NCBI RefSeq assembly: GCF_019083965.1
Contig: NZ_JAHRCY010000015.1
Coordinates: 124,001-188,000, forward strand
Origin: Catellatospora tritici
GTDB lineage: Bacteria > Actinomycetota > Actinomycetes > Mycobacteriales > Micromonosporaceae
DNA length: 64,000 nucleotides
Direction: 5' to 3'
The translations under genes were made by a program, and so were the position numbers. The notes beneath the pieces were generated by a model that saw nothing but the letters and a program-made list of their open reading frames with translations, had not been told where the DNA came from and ran no database searches. Shown here piece after piece: positions 16,236 to 24,783 of this stretch (positions are counted from its first letter, which is position 1; every line of letters begins with the position of its first letter).

Positions 16236-19200
16236 TTCAGTTCGGTGACGAGCCAGGCGACGGTGTCGGAGGCGGGCAGCGGCTTGCTGAACAGGTAGCC
16301 CTGGCCGAAGCCGCAGCCGATGTCGCGCAGGATGTCGCGCTGCTGCTCGGTCTCGATGCCCTCGGCGATGACCTCCAGCCCCAGCGTCGCGGCGAGCCGG
16401 ACGATGCCCTCGACCAGGGCGCGCTGCTGAGGCGAGGTCTCGATGGCCCCGACGAACGACTTGTCCAGCTTCACCACGTCCAGGGACACCTGGCGCAGGT
16501 AGCTGAGCGAGGAGTAGCCGGTGCCGAAGTCGTCGATGGCCACCCGTACCCCCGCTTCGCGCAGTTCGGCCAGGTCGGCCCAGACCTCCTCGTCGTCGTG
16601 CAGCAGCAGCGTCTCGACGATCTCCAGCATCAGCCGGTGCGGGGGCAGCCCGGCCTCGTCGAGCTCGCGCAGCAGGTCGGCGACGACGCCGGGGGTGCGG
16701 AACTGGCGGGCCGAGACGTTGATGCTGACGTACGGCCCGACCCCGACCCGGGTCGGCCACAGCGCCGCGGCGGCCAGGGCCTGCCGTACCACCTGGGTGC
16801 CGATCGGCACGATCAGCCCGGACTCCTCGGCCACCCCGATGAACTCGTCCGGGGCGAGGGTGCCCCGGGCGGGGTGCTCCCAGCGCACCAGCGCCTCCAG
16901 GCCGACGGTCTGCCCGCCGTCGAGTCCCACCACCGGCTGGTAGCGCAGGCTGAACTCCTGCTCGGCCACGGCCCGGTCCAGGTCGGCGCGCAGTTGGAGG
17001 CGCTCGATCAGCGCCTCGTGCAGTGCGGGCTGGTATCGGCGCCACTGACCCTTGCCCGCGCCCTTGGCGGCGTACAGGGCCAGGTCGGCGTGGCGCAGCA
17101 GTTCGTCGCCGTCGTCGGCGTGGCGGGTGGTGGCGACGCCGACGCTGGCCTCGGCGGGCACCATATGGTCGCCGATGGGAACGGGCAGCGACAGCGCCCG
17201 CACCACCCGCTCGGCGACCCGCTCGATCGCGGCGTTGTCCGCGGCGTCCTCGATCAGGGCGGCGAACTCGTCGCCGCCCAGCCGGGCCGCGGTGTCGTGC
17301 GGGCGCAGCACCCCGCGCAGCCGCTCGGCCACCTCTGCCAGGAGTTGGTCGCCCACCGGATGGCCGAGGGTGTCGTTGACGTCCTTGAAGTCGTCGAGGT
17401 CGATGAACAGGACGCCCGCGATGGTGCTGTTGCGCCGGGCCCGGTCGACGGCGAGGGTCACCCGGTCGACGAACAGCGCCCGGTTGGCCAGGCTGGTGAG
17501 CGAGTCGTGGAAGGCCCGGTGGGTTAGTTCGCGTTCCAGCCGGCGGCGCTGGGTGACGTCGCGCAGGGTGACCACCAGCCCGCCCACGGTCGGGTCGTCG
17601 CGCAGGTCGCGGCTGGAGACCTCGACCTGGATGCGGCGGTTGCCGACCCCGCAGACGGTCCAGTCGGTGGTCTCGCCGCGCCGTTCGCTGCGGGCCCGCC
17701 GCAGGTAGGCGGCGCTGCGCTCGTGCTCCTCGGGCACGACCAGGTCGAGCAGGTCGGTGCCTTCCAGCCGGTCGCGGCCGAACATGGCCATGGCCGACGG
17801 GCTGCTGTACCGGATCTCGTTGCCCGCCTCGACGATCATGATGACGTCGGCGGTGTTGTGCACCAGCGCGCGGAAGTACGCCTCGCTGTCGCGCCGGTTG
17901 ATCTCCTCGTTGGCCGTGATCCGCGCCAGCGCGAGCGCCGCCTGCAGCGCCAGCACCTCGATCGAGCCCTGCAGCGTACGCAGCACGTTCTCCTCGGCGG
18001 CGACCAGCAGGGTGCCGATGCGCCGCCCGCCCGCGGCGCCATCGGCCGGGGCGAGCGGGCAGCTGAGCGCGACGTCGAACCCGGCCAGTTCGCGCGCGTC
18101 CGGCTCGGGCAGGTCGCCGATCCGGCACAGCAGCGCGCTCCTGGGCGCGGCGACCGTGGCCGGACCGGACCGGGTGGGCTGGTCGGGCCGGTCCACGGTC
18201 AGGATCACCCGGTGGTCGGTGTCCCGGGGCATCAGCCCGGTCGCGGCCCGGCGCACCGCCTCGGTCACCTGAGCCGAGTCGGTGAAGCCCACGAGTTCCG
18301 CGCCGACCTCGCGCAGCATGCGCTCGCGCAGCAGCGACTGCCGATGTGTACGCATCGCGTCGACCAGCCGCATCAGCACCAGCGCGAACATCGCCACGGT
18401 GAGCACGGCGATGATCTCGCCGTTGCCGACCGGCCCGCGTAGCGCCTCGACCAGCAGCACCGCCGGGGGCGCCAGCGAGCTCAGCCCCAGCACGACCAGC
18501 CGCCGCCCGCTCAGCTCGGCCGACTGCAGCGGCCGAGGCTCGGTCAGCCACACCATGTCCGGATGCAGCGCGGCCAGGCCCCAGCCCCAGTACAGCAGCA
18601 TCCAGCCGACGTCGAGCTGCCCACCGATGTGCCAGAACCCGTCCAGGCGGGCGAACAGGTGCAGCATGTCGCTGACGAACATGCCCGCCCCGCCGACGGC
18701 CAGCAGGATCACCGGCGCGCTCCAGCGCGACACCACCACGATCCGCATCACCAGCGCCAGCAGCACCAGATCGGCCAGCGGATAGGCGACGGTGGTGATC
18801 TGGTCGAACGGGGAGAGGCCGGGGGTGGTGAACCGGGGTTCGATGACCAGCACCCAGGCGACCAGACCGGTGCCGAGAATGAGGGTGAGCGCGTCGAGCA
18901 GCCCCGCCCGGTCGCGCACCGCCGAGCCCGAGCTGGCCAGGCCCATCAGCCCGATGCTCATGAGCACGAACATGGCCAGGTAGCACAGGTCGATCGCCAG
19001 GGGCACATGGTAGGGCGTGCCGCTGTCGCGATTGATCACCGCCGAGGCGGCGTCGCCGACCACGAACAGGCACAGCGCCAGGGCGAGCAGATGCCATGGG
19101 CGCGCGCGTCTCGGGCGGTTGCGGCGTATCCCGAGCTCGACGGCCAGGATGCCGCTTACCCCGAGCACGGCCCACAGCCACACCTGGATCGGTGCGATGG

Positions 19201-19267
19201 CGTAGTAGAGCGCGCCAAGCAGCACCATCCAGGCCGTGAATAGCGCCGAAACGGTGCGAGACGACAC
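16232..19267 (-). CDS. Membrane-anchored PAS-GGDEF-EAL c-di-GMP enzyme
   Basis: A 1011-aa protein predicted to make and/or degrade cyclic di-GMP. Residues 1-300 hold about nine or ten membrane helices. About 310-450 is a GAF-like region, and about 460-575 a PAS domain (NTADVIMIVEAGNEIRYSSPS). The GGDEF domain spans about 580-745 with an intact GGDEF at 664-668. The EAL domain spans about 755-1011 with E791-A-L, N850, the DDFGTG loop (D912, D913) and K933. Both catalytic signatures are intact, so it may be bifunctional. GTG at 19267 has GGAGGGG upstream. It is a single gene, and its stop codon lies within repeat A2. Confidence 0.93.
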   Translation of the reverse strand: MSSRTVSALFTAWMVLLGALYYAIAPIQVWLWAVLGVSGILAVELGIRRNRPRRARPWHLLALALCLFVVGDAASAVINRDSGTPYHVPLAIDLCYLAMFVLMSIGLMGLASSGSAVRDRAGLLDALTLILGTGLVAWVLVIEPRFTTPGLSPFDQITTVAYPLADLVLLALVMRIVVVSRWSAPVILLAVGGAGMFVSDMLHLFARLDGFWHIGGQLDVGWMLLYWGWGLAALHPDMVWLTEPRPLQSAELSGRRLVVLGLSSLAPPAVLLVEALRGPVGNGEIIAVLTVAMFALVLMRLVDAMRTHRQSLLRERMLREVGAELVGFTDSAQVTEAVRRAATGLMPRDTDHRVILTVDRPDQPTRSGPATVAAPRSALLCRIGDLPEPDARELAGFDVALSCPLAPADGAAGGRRIGTLLVAAEENVLRTLQGSIEVLALQAALALARITANEEINRRDSEAYFRALVHNTADVIMIVEAGNEIRYSSPSAMAMFGRDRLEGTDLLDLVVPEEHERSAAYLRRARSERRGETTDWTVCGVGNRRIQVEVSSRDLRDDPTVGGLVVTLRDVTQRRRLERELTHRAFHDSLTSLANRALFVDRVTLAVDRARRNSTIAGVLFIDLDDFKDVNDTLGHPVGDQLLAEVAERLRGVLRPHDTAARLGGDEFAALIEDAADNAAIERVAERVVRALSLPVPIGDHMVPAEASVGVATTRHADDGDELLRHADLALYAAKGAGKGQWRRYQPALHEALIERLQLRADLDRAVAEQEFSLRYQPVVGLDGGQTVGLEALVRWEHPARGTLAPDEFIGVAEESGLIVPIGTQVVRQALAAAALWPTRVGVGPYVSINVSARQFRTPGVVADLLRELDEAGLPPHRLMLEIVETLLLHDDEEVWADLAELREAGVRVAIDDFGTGYSSLSYLRQVSLDVVKLDKSFVGAIETSPQQRALVEGIVRLAATLGLEVIAEGIETEQQRDILRDIGCGFGQGYLFSKPLPASDTVAWLVTELK

Positions 19268-19517
19268 AATCCCCTCCGGATAACAGTATTACGTGACCGG
19301 CCGGGCGTCGCTCGAATGCGCTTTTGAGGGGCCCCGCCACGACGCGGTAGTCTGACCGCCTGTCCTGGCAACGAGCCCTGTTCACGTACCGCCTGCCAAC
19401 CGTCGCGCACCCCGACTCCGCCAGTGGCCCCACCACCTGGCCCGTCTACCCGGCCGCCACCCCCGGTGGCCCGGACGGCACCCCGGAGTCCGCGCGGCAA
19501 CGACGGAAGGAACCCCC

Positions 19518-20570
19518 GTGACCCCCATCGCGCCCCGACGGCCGAGGCGACGTGGCACCACGGCCGCGCTGCTGCTGGCCGCCGTGACCCTGCTGCTGAC
19601 CGGGCTCGCCCCGGCCGCGCCCGCGCTGGCCGAGCCGCCGAACGAGGGCAGCAGCACCAAGCTGGCCCAGCTGCGCGCGAACCTCGACAGCCTGGCCAAG
19701 GGCTACCTGGAAGCCCAGGCGACCCTGGAGGCGTCGCAGGCCCGACAGAAGACGCTCACCGCCGACCTGGCCACCGCCGAGGCCGACCTGGTCGGGCTCA
19801 AGAAGCTCGTCGCGGTGTACGCCGCGGAGGCGTACAAGACCAGCCGCCTCGGCGTCATCAGCCTGATGATCAGCGGTGGCGAGCCCGGTTCGCTGCTCCA
19901 GCGGGCCAGCGCGATGGACCGGCTCACCGAGCGCGACCAGAGCCGCCTCGCCGCACTGACCCGGCGCCAGCGGGACATCACCGACGCCAAGGCCGCCCTC
20001 GAAGCCGAGATCAAGACCGAGCAGGCCGCGCTCGCCGACATGGACAAGCGCAAGAAGGCGGCCGAGAAGGCGTTGCAGGCGGCCGTCGGCGGCGGCACCA
20101 CCAGCGGATACATCAACCCCAACTCGCCGCTGGCCAAGCCCGCCCCGCGCAACTCCGACGGGTCCTGGCCCAGCGAGAAGTGCAGCGTGGACGACCCGAC
20201 CACGGGCGGCTGCATCACCCCGCGCACGCTCTGGGCGATGAAGCAGGCCAAGGCCGCCGGGTTCAACCACTACGTCTCCTGCCACCGCGACGGCGGCGAC
20301 GGCGAGCACCCCAAGGGCCGCGCCTGCGACTTCGCCGCCGGCGTCAGCGGGTTCGAGAACAGGTCGGCCAGTGGCGCCAACCGGACGTACGGCAACGAGC
20401 TGGCCTCGTTCTTCATCAAGAACGCGAACCGCCTCGGCATCATGTACGTGATCTGGTACTGCAAGATCTGGGTCAACGGCGCCTGGAAGTCGTACAGCTC
20501 AGCGGGCTCCAACTGCGGCGACTCCCCCGCCGGCGACCACACCAACCACGTACACGTCTCGGTGTTGTAG
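19518..20570 (+). CDS. Secreted coiled-coil protein with ARB-07466-like C-terminal domain
   Basis: A 350-aa exported protein. It has an Arg-rich signal peptide (about 1-38, ending PALAEPP), then a long coiled coil (about 45-195) resembling PcsB/RipA-type cell-wall hydrolase partners. The C-terminal domain (about 235-350) has HPKGRACDFA and GDHTNHVHVS. The His/Asp/His arrangement resembles the DD-peptidase (M15/hedgehog-like) fold of the ARB-07466-like family, so a role in peptidoglycan remodelling is likely. GTG at 19518 has GGAAGGAA upstream. It is divergent from the GGDEF-EAL gene. Confidence 0.8.
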   Translation: MTPIAPRRPRRRGTTAALLLAAVTLLLTGLAPAAPALAEPPNEGSSTKLAQLRANLDSLAKGYLEAQATLEASQARQKTLTADLATAEADLVGLKKLVAVYAAEAYKTSRLGVISLMISGGEPGSLLQRASAMDRLTERDQSRLAALTRRQRDITDAKAALEAEIKTEQAALADMDKRKKAAEKALQAAVGGGTTSGYINPNSPLAKPAPRNSDGSWPSEKCSVDDPTTGGCITPRTLWAMKQAKAAGFNHYVSCHRDGGDGEHPKGRACDFAAGVSGFENRSASGANRTYGNELASFFIKNANRLGIMYVIWYCKIWVNGAWKSYSSAGSNCGDSPAGDHTNHVHVSVL

Positions 20571-20597
20571 GGGTGCGCGGCGGGGCATAGTGATTTC

Positions 20598-20801
20598 ATG
20601 ACGGATGTCGGAAACCCGCCGCAGTACTTCTGGTGCGTAGTGCACCACCGTGTCGAGACGGGCAAGGAACGCTGCCCCGCGAAGAACCTGCTCGGCCCGT
20701 ACGGTACGCCCGCCGAGGCCGAGCAGGCGCTCCAGCGCGTGCAGGAGCGCAACGAACAGTGGGACGAGGACGACGCCCGCTGGAGCGGGCAGCAGTCCTG
20801 A
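20598..20801 (+). CDS. Conserved small actinobacterial protein
   Basis: A 67-aa soluble protein beginning MTDVGNPPQYFWCVVHHRVE, with conserved W-C...H-H-R-V-E and a GPYGTPAEAEQALQRVQERN helix. It matches a widespread short actinobacterial family of unknown function. C13 and H16/H17, with C26 further on, might bind metal (inference). It appears leaderless: CATAGT (20586-20591) ends 6 nt before the ATG and no ribosome site is visible. It is convergent with the MaoC gene, with 4 nt between the stops. Confidence 0.75.
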   Translation: MTDVGNPPQYFWCVVHHRVETGKERCPAKNLLGPYGTPAEAEQALQRVQERNEQWDEDDARWSGQQS

Positions 20802-20805
20802 CCGC

Positions 20806-21288
20806 TCAGGCCGCCTGCGGCGCGGGTTCGCGCAGCAGGATGGTCAGGTCGGCGGTGGCCGCCTTCTTCTGCCGGCCCGCGTGCTCCAGTTCGAAGACCA
20901 GTTTCACCACCACCTCGAAGTAGCCGCGCGGGCGGGTGCGGGCCGACAGCAGGTCGGCCCCCATCCGCACCCGGGCGCCGACCGGCACCGGGGCGCGCAG
21001 GCGCAGGTTGTCCAGACCCTGGTTGACGGTCATGTCGACGCCGTCGACCCGCCAGATCTCGGCCAGCAGCGTCGGGGTGAGCGACATGGTGAGGAAGCCG
21101 TGCGCGATGGTCTGCCCGTACGGCCCGGCGGCGGCGCGCTCGGGGTCGGTGTGGATCCACTGGTGGTCCCAGGTCGCCTCGGCGAACAGGTCCACCTGGC
21201 GCTGGGTGATCTCGTGCCACTCGCTGTGGCCCAGAAACCGGCCCACCACCGAGTCCAGGTCGTGTACGTGCGTGATCGTCTTCGGCAC
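20806..21288 (-). CDS. MaoC-family (R)-hydratase / dehydratase
   Basis: A 160-aa single hot-dog domain enzyme that hydrates or dehydrates enoyl-CoA/3-hydroxyacyl-CoA type thioesters. The hydratase-2 motif is clear: the catalytic Asp/His pair in TWDHQWIHTDPERAAAGPYG, followed by TIAHGFLTMSL. The start is GTG at 21288. The start codon and its only plausible ribosome site (AGGA) lie inside the 3' arm of a perfect 16-bp hairpin (21283-21319) that begins 9 nt after the stop codon of the expansin gene on the same strand. Confidence 0.88.
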   Translation of the reverse strand: MPKTITHVHDLDSVVGRFLGHSEWHEITQRQVDLFAEATWDHQWIHTDPERAAAGPYGQTIAHGFLTMSLTPTLLAEIWRVDGVDMTVNQGLDNLRLRAPVPVGARVRMGADLLSARTRPRGYFEVVVKLVFELEHAGRQKKAATADLTILLREPAPQAA

Positions 21289-21319
21289 ATGGGCATCCTA
21301 GACGGATGCCCATGTGCCG
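21283..21319 (-). promoter_or_regulatory. 16-bp perfect hairpin over the MaoC start region
   Basis: CGGCACATGGGCATCC and GGATGCCCATGTGCCG pair perfectly around a 5-nt loop. On the minus strand one arm contains GGA of the ribosome site and the GTG start codon of the MaoC gene. The hairpin begins 9 nt after the TGA of the upstream expansin gene. It could act as that gene's terminator, as a translational lock on MaoC, or both. Confidence 0.7.
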
Positions 21320-21328
21320 ATCATCGGC

Positions 21329-22735
21329 TCACGGGCTGGTACAGGTGAGCGGGACGTTGAACGGGGAACCGGTCGCGGTGAAGCCGAACGTGGTGGAGGC
21401 CCGCGCGGTCAGGCTGCCGTTGTAGGTCTGGTTCTTGACGGTCACGTTCGATCCGCTGACCGTCAGCACGCCGTTCCACAGCTGGGTGATCGAGGCACCG
21501 GACGGGGTCGTGAACTTGACCGTCCAGGCGCTGATCGCCGCCGCCCCGGCGGTGACGGTGACCTGGCCCTGCCAGCCGCCCTGCCACTGGCTGGACAGCG
21601 ACAGCGTCGCGGTGCACGCCCCGCCCTGGCCCGACGGACTGGGCGAGGGGCTCTGCGACGGGCTCGGCGACGGGCTCGCGCTCGGCGACGGGCTGGGCGA
21701 CGCGCTCGGCGAGGTGCTGGGGCGCGGCGAGGCGCTGGCACTGGCACTGGCCGAAGGGCTGCCGGACGGGCCGCCGCTGGTGGTGTAGGCGACCTCGGTG
21801 TACGCCGCCGGGCAGGACGAGCCGCAGGAGGCGGGCAGCGAGAACGTGTACACCCGGCCGTTGTTGATCAGGGCGTCGTTGGCGTCGCGTACCCGGATCT
21901 GGAACTGGGTGCCACCGGCCGTGACCGGCGCGGTGAGGTAGCTCTGCCCCATGTCGCTGTTCATGTTCGCGGTCTGCCAGGCGCCGTTGGCGAAGTACTC
22001 CACCCCGTGGATGCCGTTGGCCAGGTGCGACACCGCGATCGCGCCCCACCACGACTGCGCGCCCTGCAGAAACCCGACCTTGATGTCCCCGCTGTAGTTC
22101 GGCGCGGAGATGAACTGCCAGGTCATGTGGCGGTTGTTGAAGTGGTTGGGGTACATGTCGGTCACCGTGGCGCCGTTCTTGACGAACCGGTTGAGCGACG
22201 CCTTGGCCAGGTCGATGTGGTACGGATCGTCCCGGCACCACGCGTTGGCGTCACCGCAGCTGTCGGCGACCAGCATGTTCAGCACGCCGCCGTTGTAGCC
22301 GTCGGCGACGTATGACCCGTTGCGGCAGAATGCCTGGCCGGGTGCCCCGTCGTTGATCCCGGTGCAGTAGTCGCCGACGGTGACCTGCACCCACCGGCCG
22401 CAGTTGCGCCCGTTGTCCCACGCCCCGACTTTCGTCCCGGCGGGCACCGGCCGCGTCGAGTACGCGTAGTCGTTCGGGGTGTTGAACACGTTGAGCGCGA
22501 TGAAGTCCTGGCTGTCGAGGTTGGCCTGCGGCATGCCGCAGCCGCCGTACGGCGCGCCGAGCGCGTCGAACCAGGTGGTGTTGCCGGTGACCGGCGTGGT
22601 CACGGTGAGCGCCGCCGCGGGCAGGCGCGGCAGCATGAGCAGGGCCAGGGCCAGCGCCGACAGCGCGGCCAGCACCGCCGCGCGCAGGCGCAGCTCACCG
22701 GCGCGCCGCGACAGGGACAGAGGTCGAGTCGTCAT
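21329..22735 (-). CDS. Secreted expansin-like protein with CBM2 cellulose-binding module
   Basis: A 468-aa exported protein. It has a signal peptide (about 1-42), then a double-psi beta-barrel domain (about 45-175: ...GCGMPQANLDSQDFIALNVF..., YNGGVLNMLVADSCGDANAW, DPYHIDL). A CBM63-like expansin domain follows (about 180-290). A Pro/Ser linker (about 305-355) leads to a CBM2 cellulose-binding domain (about 360-468, with conserved Trp residues in QWQGGWQG). Expansins loosen cellulose/hemicellulose contacts without hydrolysis. The putative catalytic Asp of the barrel is in HIDL. The ATG at 22735 has AAAGGA about 10 nt upstream. Confidence 0.85.
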   Translation of the reverse strand: MTTRPLSLSRRAGELRLRAAVLAALSALALALLMLPRLPAAALTVTTPVTGNTTWFDALGAPYGGCGMPQANLDSQDFIALNVFNTPNDYAYSTRPVPAGTKVGAWDNGRNCGRWVQVTVGDYCTGINDGAPGQAFCRNGSYVADGYNGGVLNMLVADSCGDANAWCRDDPYHIDLAKASLNRFVKNGATVTDMYPNHFNNRHMTWQFISAPNYSGDIKVGFLQGAQSWWGAIAVSHLANGIHGVEYFANGAWQTANMNSDMGQSYLTAPVTAGGTQFQIRVRDANDALINNGRVYTFSLPASCGSSCPAAYTEVAYTTSGGPSGSPSASASASASPRPSTSPSASPSPSPSASPSPSPSQSPSPSPSGQGGACTATLSLSSQWQGGWQGQVTVTAGAAAISAWTVKFTTPSGASITQLWNGVLTVSGSNVTVKNQTYNGSLTARASTTFGFTATGSPFNVPLTCTSP

Positions 22736-23065
22736 GAGCGGGAAGTCCTTTCGCCCGCCACCGGCGCACGGCACGGTGACGAGTGTCGCTGCTTGGCTGA
22801 CATGACGCCGTGGTCCGGCCGGGTCTGACCCACCCTGATGGCCGCCGACGACGTAGGCTCCCGTCGATATCGTCGCACACCACACCGGGTGGCCGACACC
22901 CGGTGTCCGAGCGGTGGAGTGTCAAGCAGCCGAACCGGCTCCGCCCCTGCCGACGACGCCACAACAGGCCGGTGCGCTCTGTCGCAACCGACAGGCGTAT
23001 GCGAAGCTGCCCCGAGTTTCCCGCAGCGCTTCACCCCGAAAAGCGCGTTCACTTTGGAGGTCTTC
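22736..23065. other. Divergent intergenic region, no gene seen
   Basis: About 330 bp separate the expansin gene (minus) from the HhH membrane protein gene (plus). No coding potential, tRNA or obvious hairpin stands out. It presumably carries both promoters. The only clear signal is GGAGG (23056-23060) before the GTG of the plus-strand gene. Confidence 0.5.
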
Positions 23066-23716
23066 GTGGCCTGGTTCATCGGCCAGTCGCTCCTCATAAT
23101 CATCGCTGCCTTCATCCTGGGCCTGCTCGTCGGCTATCTGCTCTGGGCGCGGCGCAAGCCGGAGTCCATTGAGGAGACCGTCGACGAGGAGATGGTCGAC
23201 ACCATCACGCTGTCCCGGATCAGGGAGGAGGTGGTGGCCATGGAGTCGGCCAAGACCGACACCGCGCAGGTCGCCGCCGAGCAGCCGGTGGTCGCCGCCG
23301 CCGAGTCCGACGAGATCGAGGTGCAGCAGCGCCCGGTCACCAAGGTCGCTCCGATCGTGAAGGCCGCGATCCCCAAGCAGGTCGAGCCGGATGACGCCGC
23401 CGACGCCGACATCCCGGTGGTCGCCGCCGTCGCGGTCGCGACCGAGGACACCCCCGCCGACGACATCGAGCGCATCGAGGGCATCGGGCCGAAGATGAAG
23501 GCCGCCCTGAATGCCGCCGGCATCCGCACGTACGCCCAGCTCGCCACCGCCGACGAGACCGCCCTGCGCACGGCGATCGAGAACGCGGGCATGAACTTCG
23601 CGCCCAGCATCGTGACCTGGGCCGCGCAGGCCCAACTGCTCGCCGACGGGGACGAGGCCGGGTTCGAGGACCTGACCCGTCGCCTGGTCGCCGGGCGGGA
23701 CACGGGACGGGCCTGA
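23066..23716 (+). CDS. Membrane-anchored helix-hairpin-helix protein
   Basis: A 216-aa protein with one N-terminal transmembrane helix (about 5-30, IGQSLLIIIAAFILGLLVGY). A long acidic, low-complexity linker follows (about 35-145). A C-terminal helix-hairpin-helix domain (about 147-205) begins DDIERIEGIGPKMKAALNAAG, the DUF4332-like/HhH pattern that usually binds nucleic acid or mediates protein contacts. GTG at 23066 is chosen for GGAGG five nt upstream. Its TGA overlaps the ATG of the following OmpA-like gene (TGATG), so the two are coupled. Confidence 0.75.
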   Translation: MAWFIGQSLLIIIAAFILGLLVGYLLWARRKPESIEETVDEEMVDTITLSRIREEVVAMESAKTDTAQVAAEQPVVAAAESDEIEVQQRPVTKVAPIVKAAIPKQVEPDDAADADIPVVAAVAVATEDTPADDIERIEGIGPKMKAALNAAGIRTYAQLATADETALRTAIENAGMNFAPSIVTWAAQAQLLADGDEAGFEDLTRRLVAGRDTGRA

Positions 23717-24729
23717 TGAGCGACCGGAACAACCGCAGGTTCAGCCGGCTGGTGGGGCTGACCGTCGCCGTGGTCGGCCTGACCGGCATCGTGGTGGCGC
23801 AGCACATCCCCATTCGGCACCGGATCGAGGACAACCTCACCGGCCGCTCCGAGCAGGCGCTGGCGGCGGCCGGGCTGACCGGCATCCGGGTCAGCTTCAT
23901 CGGCCGCGACGGCACGCTGCGCGTCGCCTCGGCGGACCAGGCGGACCCGGCCCTGGCCATCGTGCGCGCGCTGGAGGGCGTACGGGTCGCCGAGGCTGTC
24001 ATCCCCGAGGCCCCCGCGCCCACCCCGCCGCCCGCACCCGTCCTGCCGTCGGTGCTGGTCACCGTGGCCGGCGGCAAGGTCACCCTGAGCGGCAAGGTGC
24101 CCGACGAGGCCACCCGCACCGCGCTGGCGCAGGCGGCGACCGCGATCTCGGCCGAGGTCGACAACCAGGTCACTGTTGACGCGACGGTCAGTGACACGGG
24201 GCTCGGCAGTCTGGCCCCGGTGCTGCAGGCACTGGGCAAGAACGCCGCCGACGCCACGGTGGAGCTGCGCGAGGGCGCGCTGACGCTCACCGGCACCGTC
24301 AAGACCCAGGCGGCCAAGGACGCGATCGCGACCGCGGCCACGGCCGGTGGCGCCACCGTCATCGACCAGATGAAGGTCGAGGTGCAGCAGGCGCTGATCA
24401 GCCTGCCGCCGGTGACGTTCCTGGACAACCGCACCGTGCTGACCGAGGCCGGGCAGGCCGCGCTGGTCAAGGCCGCGCAGATCCTGACCGACAACCCGAC
24501 GGTCAAGGTGCGCATCGAGGGCCACACCGACACCATCGGCAGCAACGAGTCCAACCTGGCGCTGTCCAGGGCGCGGGCCAAGACGGTGGTGGACTTCCTG
24601 GTCGCGCACGGCGTCAGCGCCGACCGGCTCACCTCGGTGGGCTACGGCGAGACCCGGCTGAAGGTGCCGGACACGACCGAGACCAACCGGGCGATCAACC
24701 GCCGGGTGGAGTTCATCGTCCTGCAGTGA
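23716..24729 (+). CDS. BON-OmpA family envelope protein (ArfA/OmpATb-like)
   Basis: A 337-aa protein with one N-terminal membrane helix (about 10-30), then two BON-like repeats (about 55-215; VTVAGGKVTLSGKVPDEATRTAL and VELREGALTLTGTVKTQAAKDAI). The C-terminal OmpA peptidoglycan-binding domain spans about 225-337 (EGHTDTIGSNESNLALSRARAKTVVDFL, GYGETRL, NRRVEFIVLQ). This architecture matches ArfA (Rv0899) of Mycobacterium tuberculosis, linked there to acid adaptation; the same role here is inference. It is coupled to the HhH membrane protein upstream and followed by a perfect 22-bp palindrome. Confidence 0.85.
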   Translation: MSDRNNRRFSRLVGLTVAVVGLTGIVVAQHIPIRHRIEDNLTGRSEQALAAAGLTGIRVSFIGRDGTLRVASADQADPALAIVRALEGVRVAEAVIPEAPAPTPPPAPVLPSVLVTVAGGKVTLSGKVPDEATRTALAQAATAISAEVDNQVTVDATVSDTGLGSLAPVLQALGKNAADATVELREGALTLTGTVKTQAAKDAIATAATAGGATVIDQMKVEVQQALISLPPVTFLDNRTVLTEAGQAALVKAAQILTDNPTVKVRIEGHTDTIGSNESNLALSRARAKTVVDFLVAHGVSADRLTSVGYGETRLKVPDTTETNRAINRRVEFIVLQ

Positions 24730-24735
24730 CGCACG

Positions 24736-24779
24736 AACGCAGAGCGCCCCGCGACAGCTGTCGCGGGGCGCTCTGCGTT
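24736..24779. terminator. Perfect 44-nt palindrome, bidirectional terminator
   Basis: The sequence from AACGCAGAGCGCCCCGCGACAG to its exact reverse complement has no mismatch and no spacer. It occupies the 54-nt gap between the convergent OmpA-like and PQQ-dehydrogenase genes, with T-rich ends on both strands (GCGTTT). It should terminate both. Confidence 0.85.
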
Positions 24780-24783
24780 TCGG

